Source: Acetobacteraceae bacterium
GTDB taxonomy: Bacteria; Pseudomonadota; Alphaproteobacteria; Acetobacterales; Acetobacteraceae
Assembly (NCBI GenBank): GCA_003137135.1
Contig: PLFB01000245.1
Location: 3,227-35,514 of the forward strand
Length of the DNA stretch: 32,288 nt
Direction of reading: 5' to 3'
Below, one piece after another: positions 26,292 through 32,288 of this stretch. The translations under genes were made by a program, and so were the position numbers. The notes beneath the pieces were generated by a model. The model saw only the letters and a list, made by a program, of their open reading frames with translations. It did no database searches and was not told where the DNA came from. How positions within the stretch are numbered: position 1 is the stretch's first letter; every line of letters begins with the position of its first letter.

Positions 26292-28421
26292 TTCCCTCAC
26301 ATGCCCCGGAATCACCGGCATAACCCCCTCCCCCAACTCAAACCTCCCGCCTCCCACATCCACAAACCCACTCCGCGCAAAAACATCCCGGCACGGCGCA
26401 TTATCCGCCGTCTCCACGAGCATCGCTGTCACCGCCCCGCCTCGCTTGGCCCGCATCACCATCACCGCATGCGCCACCGCATACACTTCCACCTCCATCC
26501 CCAGCACCCGGCAGCTCATCACGAACTGCAAAATCTCCCCGTCCCGGCAAAACAGCACCCCCACCAGCCCATAATCCGTAAACCTGTCCTTTACCCGCAA
26601 CGCCAGCACATCCCCGCCTTCCGCCGCAAACGCCGCCACCTCCGCATGGCTCCACCGTTTCCCCGTCGTATTGAACTGATTGGTCTTATTCACCAATTCC
26701 ACCACCCGCCCAAACGCCGCATCATCCGCCCCCCGCACCGCCAAAAACACCACCCGGCATTGCAACGAATCCAGAAACTGCTCTCGCGTCAGCGACTTTC
26801 GCTCCGTCTCCCTCACAATCTGCCCCCGCACCATCTCCTCCCGCGCCGCCGACTCATCCGTCAGCACCGCCACCTGAGTCTCCGGCGCCCACAACAGAAT
26901 CCGCCGCGTCAGATAAGGGTTCGCCCCGATCACCCGAATATCCGGCATCGCCGCCTTCACCGCCGCCCGCTCCACCGGGTTATCATCCACAAACACCACG
27001 CTTTTCGGCCGCACATTCAACTCCCGGCAGATTTCCAAAATATTCTCCGCCTTCGTCCGCCAGTTGATTTTCACGCACACGAAATCATCCAGCGAAACAA
27101 ACGCCGGCTCCACCGCCCGGCTCCACATTTTTCGGACCACCTCCTCGTCATTCTTCGAGCAAACCGCGCATAAAATGCCGCGCGCGCGCAGATGATGCAC
27201 CGCCTCCCAAAGCCCGATCGGCCAGCCATCCGGCTTCGGCCACTCCGCGCCGTCCCGAAAATCCTCCGCCAACTGCCCCCGCCACAGCGTGTTATCCAGG
27301 TCAAACACCACCGCCTTCACCTGGTCCACTTGGGCGACCGTCCGCACGGTCGCCAGAATCTGGTCCCACACCGCCTGCACAAACTCCAGCCGCTTCGACT
27401 GGTAAAAATTCTCCATATCCGGAATCGCCTCGATCCGCGCCGGCCTTTCGTAACTCACCCATTCCCGAAAAAACGCCCCGTTATGCCCATAAAAATTGAT
27501 CATATCGTCCAGCACATATTGCTTGCCGATACTCTCCGCGATCCCATTCACATCCGCCAAATACACATTTTTATACCGCAACAAAACCGCCGCCAGATAA
27601 TCATTCAGCCGCCTTACCAGCCCGGCCAAATCCCGCGCCCCATATCGCCCAAACAAATGCGTCGTCACCGACATCTGCGGCACAATGAAGTTAGACACCA
27701 GCGTCATCAGCCCATGCGACTCCACATGCGCCAGCGCGCTCGCCAGCATCGCATCGATCACCTCGCACCCGGTGCGAAACACCTCCTCAAAAAACCCCTC
27801 CTCCCCAAACCGCCCCGCCCAAACCACCCTATCCGTCAGCACCGAGCGCAGCGGAATCTGCACATACTGCAAATCAAATTTTTGCCCCGGCGGCGCGATC
27901 TCCCCGGCATAATTGAACACCACATACTCAAACGCGGTTTCCGGCACCGCGCGCTGAAACTGCTCATGATACAAAGCCGTCATGCAGCTCCCCACCAGCC
28001 GCACGCGCTCCAACTTCACAGGAGTTACCGCCAAGTCCTTCGGAAACAAAAAATCCGCCGGGCTCAGCGCGCCCACCGGCGCCGCCACAGCCACCGGTGC
28101 CGCCGCCGGCAGCGCCGGCCCCTCCTTCAGCACAAACGCCGCGTTAGCATCCCGCGGCGTCTTCAGCCCGATGCAGAACAGAGAATCCTCCACATACCGG
28201 CTCGCCGCCACCCACATCAGCGCGCCCGAAAAGTCGAAAATCTCCAACCGCCCGTTATTCAGCGCCCAGCGCCGCTCATTCGGGTGGTCATAATTCCCAA
28301 TCCCGCCATCCGCCAAAAACGTAAACCGGTCGGTTTTCGCCTCGCCCCAGCCCGGCCCAAACCGCCAATAGCAGCTCAGCAGCTTCTGCCTGAAGAGATC
28401 CTGAATCGGCGCGCCAGCCAT
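26283..28421 (-). CDS. FkbH-like HAD-superfamily protein with extra N-terminal domains
   Basis: A 712-residue cytoplasmic protein in three parts. Residues 1-100: a small beta-rich module (YWRFGPGWGEA, GGIGNYDHPNERRWALNNG) like those attached to glycan enzymes in this class. Residues 135-355: an SGNH/WcbI-like region (VRLVGSCMTALYHEQFQ). Residues 365-560: a HAD IIIC phosphatase with VFDLDNTLWRG (Asp374, Asp376), VCSKNDEEVV and VVFVDDNPVERAA. The last 150 residues are the GNAT-like FkbH tail (VVELVNKTNQFNTTGKRW). FkbH proteins load glyceryl groups from 1,3-bisphosphoglycerate on carrier proteins; here no carrier or synthase is adjacent. GAGGG precedes ATG 28421 and overlaps the stop of the OmpA-like gene. 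It is the last gene of the envelope operon. Confidence 0.83.
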   Translation of the reverse strand: MAGAPIQDLFRQKLLSCYWRFGPGWGEAKTDRFTFLADGGIGNYDHPNERRWALNNGRLEIFDFSGALMWVAASRYVEDSLFCIGLKTPRDANAAFVLKEGPALPAAAPVAVAAPVGALSPADFLFPKDLAVTPVKLERVRLVGSCMTALYHEQFQRAVPETAFEYVVFNYAGEIAPPGQKFDLQYVQIPLRSVLTDRVVWAGRFGEEGFFEEVFRTGCEVIDAMLASALAHVESHGLMTLVSNFIVPQMSVTTHLFGRYGARDLAGLVRRLNDYLAAVLLRYKNVYLADVNGIAESIGKQYVLDDMINFYGHNGAFFREWVSYERPARIEAIPDMENFYQSKRLEFVQAVWDQILATVRTVAQVDQVKAVVFDLDNTLWRGQLAEDFRDGAEWPKPDGWPIGLWEAVHHLRARGILCAVCSKNDEEVVRKMWSRAVEPAFVSLDDFVCVKINWRTKAENILEICRELNVRPKSVVFVDDNPVERAAVKAAMPDIRVIGANPYLTRRILLWAPETQVAVLTDESAAREEMVRGQIVRETERKSLTREQFLDSLQCRVVFLAVRGADDAAFGRVVELVNKTNQFNTTGKRWSHAEVAAFAAEGGDVLALRVKDRFTDYGLVGVLFCRDGEILQFVMSCRVLGMEVEVYAVAHAVMVMRAKRGGAVTAMLVETADNAPCRDVFARSGFVDVGGGRFELGEGVMPVIPGHVREEK

Positions 28422-28429
28422 AAAAACCC

Positions 28430-29590
28430 TCAGCGGCTCGTCAGGCGAAATTCAATCCGCCGGTTCTGCGCATAATCCGCTTGGCTATCACCCGCCGCGA
28501 TCGGATTCGCACTCCCAAACGCCGTCGCCGCCACCCTATCCGCCGGCACGCCATCCTTCACCAGCAGATGCAGCACCGCCAGCGCCCGCGCCGCGGAAAG
28601 ATCGTAATTATCCTTGAACGGCCCGCCCGTCACCGGCTGCGCATCCGCATACCCATCCACGCTCAGCACCCAGTCGATATTCGGCGGAATCTTCGCCGCG
28701 ATCTTCTCGATCACCTTCGCCACGTCACCAATCTCCGCCTGGCCCGCCGGCGTCATCGTCGCCTCGTCCACCGGAAACAGCACGTCGCTCTCAAACACAA
28801 ACCTGTCCCCCACCACCTTGATATTCGGCTCATTCGCCAGAATCTGCCGCAGCGTGCCAAAAAACTCGCTGCGATAGCTCTGCAACTCCTCCACCTTCCG
28901 CGCCAGCGCCTCGTTCAACTGCTTGCCCAGATCCACGATCTGCACATTGTCCTTCTTGTCCGCCGCCTGCGCCGCATCCAGCGCCTGCGCCAGCATCGCC
29001 ATCTGCAATCTCAGCGCCGCCACCTGCTGGTTCAGCAAATCCACCTCATCCATCGCCTGTTGCGACAACTGTGTCTGCGCCTGCAACTTCTGCTGCGTCT
29101 CGCTCAATTCCTGCCCCACACTCGGCGCCGCATTCGCCTGCGCCTGCGCCTGCGCCGCAAGCTGCCCCTGCAGCGCCGCAATCCGCGCGCTGGCGGAAGC
29201 CGCCTGGGCCTGCGCATCCGAAAGCTGCCCCGTCAACGACCGGATATTCCCCGTATCCGCATTCTGCGCCGCATTCGCCGCCGCCAATTCCTGCGCCAAC
29301 GTCGCGTTAGCCCCCTTCACATCCGCCAACTGGCTGTTCAGCGCTGCCAATTCCTGCGCCAGCGACGCATTATTGGATTGCTCCAGCGACAGCGCCGAAG
29401 ACAGCTCCGCAATCTGCCCGCGCAACTGATTGATCGTACTATCGCTCCCGCTCAGCGCGGATGACAAAAACGCCTCCGCCAGCACAAACACAAGAAGCAC
29501 AAAAATCGTCACCATCAGCAGCGTGGACAGCGCGTCCACGTACCCCGGCCACGCCTCCAGCCCGTTACTCCCGCGTTGCCGCCGGCTCAC
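28430..29590 (-). CDS. MotB/OmpA-like stator protein with long coiled coil
   Basis: A 386-residue protein with one N-terminal membrane helix (YVDALSTLLMVTIFVLLVFV), in which Asp19 occupies the place of the proton-binding Asp of MotB. A coiled coil of about 200 residues rich in Ala, Gln and Leu follows (for example LRGQIAELSSALSLEQSN), and an OmpA/MotB peptidoglycan-binding domain lies at about residues 255-386 (FVFESDVLFPVDEATM, NYDLSAARALAVLHLL, QNRRIEFRL). It should pair with the MotA/TolQ-like protein encoded just upstream, whose stop overlaps this ATG (ATGA). No flagellar gene is near, so it is not likely to be the flagellar stator. ZorB of the Zorya defence system has a similar plan, but ZorC/D are absent. 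Confidence 0.85.
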   Translation of the reverse strand: MSRRQRGSNGLEAWPGYVDALSTLLMVTIFVLLVFVLAEAFLSSALSGSDSTINQLRGQIAELSSALSLEQSNNASLAQELAALNSQLADVKGANATLAQELAAANAAQNADTGNIRSLTGQLSDAQAQAASASARIAALQGQLAAQAQAQANAAPSVGQELSETQQKLQAQTQLSQQAMDEVDLLNQQVAALRLQMAMLAQALDAAQAADKKDNVQIVDLGKQLNEALARKVEELQSYRSEFFGTLRQILANEPNIKVVGDRFVFESDVLFPVDEATMTPAGQAEIGDVAKVIEKIAAKIPPNIDWVLSVDGYADAQPVTGGPFKDNYDLSAARALAVLHLLVKDGVPADRVAATAFGSANPIAAGDSQADYAQNRRIEFRLTSR

Positions 29591-30726
29591 CTGGTCTCTT
29601 CCGAAATCGCCGCGATCGTCCGCGTCAGCATTTTGATGTCACTGCGCAATTCCGCCGTGCTTTGCGTCCGCCCCTGCTCGCTCTCCGTCAGCATCCGGTT
29701 CAGCAGCAGTTCGATATTCCGCAGATGCGCGCGCGCAATTTCGTCATTATTATTATCGCTCAAATTCGCCAGCCTGGTCAGCGCCGGCCCCATCGCCAAT
29801 TGCGCCTCCGCCAGCTTCAACATCAATTGCTGGTTCGTCCGCAGCGTGTCGGAAAGTGTGCCCATCCGCTCATTCAACGACTGCATCGTCGCGTTCGCGC
29901 CCGCCCGCGCATCCTCGCTCCGGTTCAAAACCCGTTGCAGCGCCTCCATGTTCTCCGCCGTCTGCTCCAGCAGCGCCTGCACATAAACCGGCACGGAAGC
30001 CTCGCCATCCCCGCCCAGCACGCCGGAAGACAGCCGCGTCAACCCGGCCAGCCACTCCTCCAATTCGTTATAGAACCGGTTCATCGCCTGCCCGGCCGTC
30101 AAGTCCAAAAACCCCAATATCAGCGCCCCGGACAGACCAAACATCGACGACGAAAACGCCGTCCCCATCCCCGCCAGCGGCCCCGCCAGCCCGCTCTTCA
30201 GTTGCGCGAACATCCCATTCACGTCGCCGCCCGACAAATTCATCCCATTAATCACCGCCGCGACCGACGAAACCGTATGCAGCAACCCCCAAAACGTCCC
30301 CAGCAACCCAAGAAAAATCATCACCCCGGTCACATAGCGTGAAAGCTCCCGGCTCTCATCCAACCGGCTCGCGATGCCATCCAGCAGCGTCCGCATCGCC
30401 TGGCCGGAAAGCGTAATCCGCCGCTCCCCATCCGCCCGCCCTTGCAGCATCCGCGCCATCGGCGCCAGCATCTCCGGCGGCTTCGCCTGCTCCAGCGCCT
30501 GCCGGTTGCGCCGAAAATGCTCCACCCACACCACTTCCGGGTATAGCCGCTGCACCTGCCGCAAATTCCACGCGACGCCAAAAATCTCCACCAGCACGAT
30601 CACCGAATTGATCAGCGGGTTCGCCATATAGAACCGCGCCAAATCCGGCGAGATGATCGCCGCCGTGCCATAGACCAGCACGCAAAACACCAGCATCCGC
30701 AACAAATAATTCGTCGGCTTGGTCAA
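29587..30726 (-). CDS. MotA/TolQ/ExbB-like proton channel protein
   Basis: A 379-residue inner-membrane protein. Helices lie at about 8-25, 37-55, 131-158 and 182-212. The MotA/TolQ/ExbB domain covers the last two (IFLGLLGTFWGLLHTVSS, LAGPLAGMGTAFSSSMFGLS). A cytoplasmic region between helices 2 and 3 and a long C-terminal helical tail (about 165 residues, LEQTAENMEALQRVLNRSED) flank it. It would form the ring around the single helix of the downstream OmpA-like protein and convert ion flow to movement or force. Start ATG 30726 overlaps the stop of the periplasmic protein gene. A TolQ role is unlikely since no TolR/TolA/TolB genes are close. Confidence 0.84.
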   Translation of the reverse strand: MTKPTNYLLRMLVFCVLVYGTAAIISPDLARFYMANPLINSVIVLVEIFGVAWNLRQVQRLYPEVVWVEHFRRNRQALEQAKPPEMLAPMARMLQGRADGERRITLSGQAMRTLLDGIASRLDESRELSRYVTGVMIFLGLLGTFWGLLHTVSSVAAVINGMNLSGGDVNGMFAQLKSGLAGPLAGMGTAFSSSMFGLSGALILGFLDLTAGQAMNRFYNELEEWLAGLTRLSSGVLGGDGEASVPVYVQALLEQTAENMEALQRVLNRSEDARAGANATMQSLNERMGTLSDTLRTNQQLMLKLAEAQLAMGPALTRLANLSDNNNDEIARAHLRNIELLLNRMLTESEQGRTQSTAELRSDIKMLTRTIAAISEETR

Positions 30727-31409
30727 TTCTCCACCCCCCCGCCGGTCAGCGAAATTCTGGCCGTCGCCGGGTCGCCTCCGGTCGTCCCATCGGCCCGCGG
30801 AATAATTTTCGCCGCCGGCACGCCGCAGCTCGTCAGCGCGTCCTTCACCGCCAGCGCCCGGCTCAGCGATTCCCGCATCGGCCCGGATGGGTCACCCCCG
30901 CTCGGCGGCGCGAACGCGTCGATCACCACCAGGCTCGCCATCCCAGCCTGCTGGCAAATCGGCGCCAGCGCGCCCTCAGCGCCCGCCGGCAGCGTGTCAT
31001 CCCCTGCGGCAAACCGCAGCACCACGGCACCTTGTGACGCCACCGGCGCCTGCGGCTTCACCACCGCCGTCGCCACATGCGGTTTCGGCGGCACCAGCAG
31101 AGAAAACACTTTTGGCAGCACCGGCGCCGCCAACACCGGCACCGCCACCACCGGCGCCGCGGCCACCACCGGCGGGGGCGCCGGCGGCGGCGGCAACACT
31201 TTTACCACCGCCGGCACCACCCGCATCACCATCCGCTTGTGGCGTACCACCGGCCGCAGCGCCACCTTCTTCACCACCGCCGCCGGCGCGGCGGCCGCGG
31301 CTCCCCCCGCCAACTGCGCCAGCGCCGCCTGATTAATAATCACCTGCGCCCACGCGCCCGCGGGCAACAGCAGCAGCACCAAAAGAACAAAAACCGGTCT
31401 CACAAACAA
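30723..31409 (-). CDS. Proline-rich periplasmic protein with OmpA-like C-terminus
   Basis: A 228-residue exported protein. The signal peptide ends at LLPAGAWA before QVIINQAAL. Residues 40-125 are low-complexity, rich in Ala, Val and Pro with basic patches (KKVALRPVVRHKRMVMRVV, then PPPPAPPPVV), suited to spanning the periplasm. The C-terminal 100 residues recall an OmpA-like fold (VVLRFAAGDDTLPAGAEGAL, SLSRALAVKDALTSCGVPAA), though the key residues are poorly kept. It begins nine nt after suhB and overlaps the MotA-like ATG. It is probably a partner of the channel and stator pair. I know no named family for it. Confidence 0.72.
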   Translation of the reverse strand: MFVRPVFVLLVLLLLPAGAWAQVIINQAALAQLAGGAAAAAPAAVVKKVALRPVVRHKRMVMRVVPAVVKVLPPPPAPPPVVAAAPVVAVPVLAAPVLPKVFSLLVPPKPHVATAVVKPQAPVASQGAVVLRFAAGDDTLPAGAEGALAPICQQAGMASLVVIDAFAPPSGGDPSGPMRESLSRALAVKDALTSCGVPAAKIIPRADGTTGGDPATARISLTGGGVEN

Positions 31410-31418
31410 ACCTTATCG

Positions 31419-32246
31419 TCATCCCCGCCCCGCCGCCAGACCATCCGCCACCACCTCCAGCAACTTCGCATGCAAGTGTGGGTTCGCCGCCACCACCGTC
31501 TCCGCCACGGTATCCTTGCCCAGCGCGTCCGTCGCATACCCGCCAGCCTCCCGCACAATCAGCATCCCCGCCGCGATGTCCCACGGCTTGATCCCCATCT
31601 CCCAATACCCGTCATACCGTCCCGCCGCCGTCCACGCCAAATCCAGCGCGGCCGAGCCAAACCGCCGCACCCCCGCAATCTGCGGCATCAGTACACTCAG
31701 CGTCCGCGCAAACGCCAGCCGATTCGCCCCGGACGTCGCCGCAAACGGCACCCCCGTCGCAAACACCGCATCCTTCAACTCCCGCCGCGCCGAAACCCTC
31801 AACCGCTTATCATTCACATAGGCCCCCACCCCCTTCTCCGCCCAAAACATCTCGCCCGCCACCGGCGCGTAAACCAGCCCCGCCGCCACCTCGCTCCCGC
31901 CATCCGCCAGCCGCTTCTCCAGCGCGATCGAAATCGCCCAATGCGGTATCCCATGCAAAAAATTCGTGGTCCCATCCAACGGATCCACCACCCACCGCCA
32001 AGCCCACTTCTCCGAGCCCGAAGCCCCACTCTCCTCCATCAACATCCCATATCCCGGCCGCGCCTTCTCCAAATCCTCCCGAATGGACGCCTCCGCCCGT
32101 ATATCCGCCTGGCTCACAAAATCCCCCGGCCCCTTCACGGAAACCTGCAAATTCTCCACCTCATTAAAATCCCGCAGCAGCCGCTTGGCCGCCCGCTGCG
32201 CCGCCGCTTGCATGACGGTCATGTGGGCCGAAAGACGAGGCATCAT
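31419..32246 (-). CDS. suhB: Inositol-1-monophosphatase family protein (SuhB-like)
   Basis: A 275-residue Mg2+-dependent sugar/inositol phosphatase. The metal-binding motifs are MLMEESGASG, WVVDPLDGTTNFLHG and KPWDIAAGMLIVREAGG, all intact. AGGAG lies 8 nt before ATG 32246. It heads the operon that runs through the periplasmic, channel, stator and FkbH-like genes. By family it hydrolyses inositol monophosphate or related sugar phosphates, and SuhB can also act in rRNA transcription antitermination; which applies cannot be read from sequence. The gene symbol is by family resemblance; several paralogues exist in most genomes. Confidence 0.92.
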   Translation of the reverse strand: MMPRLSAHMTVMQAAAQRAAKRLLRDFNEVENLQVSVKGPGDFVSQADIRAEASIREDLEKARPGYGMLMEESGASGSEKWAWRWVVDPLDGTTNFLHGIPHWAISIALEKRLADGGSEVAAGLVYAPVAGEMFWAEKGVGAYVNDKRLRVSARRELKDAVFATGVPFAATSGANRLAFARTLSVLMPQIAGVRRFGSAALDLAWTAAGRYDGYWEMGIKPWDIAAGMLIVREAGGYATDALGKDTVAETVVAANPHLHAKLLEVVADGLAAGRG

Positions 32247-32288
32247 GGTGCGGGCTCCTAGTGTTGAAGGAAGTAAGGCCAGGGGGGC

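Noticed and set aside
28430-30726. Zorya antiphage system (ZorAB)
   Set aside because: The channel and stator layout is similar, but there are no ZorC, ZorD or ZorE genes, and the neighbours are envelope-type enzymes.

Overview
The window is a chromosomal segment of a high-GC alphaproteobacterium, most likely in or near the Acetobacteraceae (acidophile-like). I infer this from the end of nuoN, the overlapping ihfB-lapA-pyrF-trpF run, alphaproteobacterial-type rpsA, bamD, recN and ligA, strong C/G bias at third codon positions, and many T-tract palindromes of a kind I associate with Acetobacteraceae. The taxon is an inference, since there is no rRNA gene here.

Layout. 1-450: 3' end of nuoN. 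457-6730: a homogentisate (tyrosine/aromatic) catabolic cluster. hmgA, fahA and a metallo-beta-lactamase-fold protein, followed after a repeat-filled gap by an MhaA-like flavin hydroxylase and a small DUF2783 protein, all lie on the minus strand; a MarR regulator diverges from them over a perfect 21-bp palindromic operator. 6783-10406: alkA, an MFS exporter, uppP and a secreted SGNH hydrolase. 10379-12340: trpF, pyrF, lapA and ihfB, each overlapping the next by 4 nt. 12427-14545: a truncated gene remnant and a Kef-type cation/proton antiporter.

14829-16827 is a lower-GC island of small minus-strand genes, three of which are broken by one lesion each (in-frame TAG, frameshift, in-frame TAG). 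It carries a repeated palindromic motif of the form CTGTTACA-N13-TGTATCAG. Directly beside it, on the plus strand, are two intact genes: a convincing photoactive yellow protein (PYP) homologue with the chromophore Cys, Tyr and Glu in place (16955-17350), and a histidine kinase (17438-18496). This looks like a small blue-light sensing unit and is the most interesting part of the window.

18710-26099: rpsA, a GNAT acetyltransferase, bamD, recN and ligA. 26283-32246: a tightly packed five-gene minus-strand operon of SuhB-type phosphatase, proline-rich periplasmic protein, MotA/TolQ-like channel, MotB/OmpA-like stator with a long coiled coil, and a three-part FkbH-like HAD enzyme. It resembles an uncharacterised ion-driven envelope machine joined to a glycan or acyl modifying enzyme.

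Two dispersed repeat families punctuate the segment. Family A, a GCGAAGCGAAGCAATCC-type unit, has three copies. Family B, a modular T-tract palindrome, has seven full or half copies. Family B copies sit at gene ends, at a truncated gene, and inside the apparent 5' end of the SGNH hydrolase gene.
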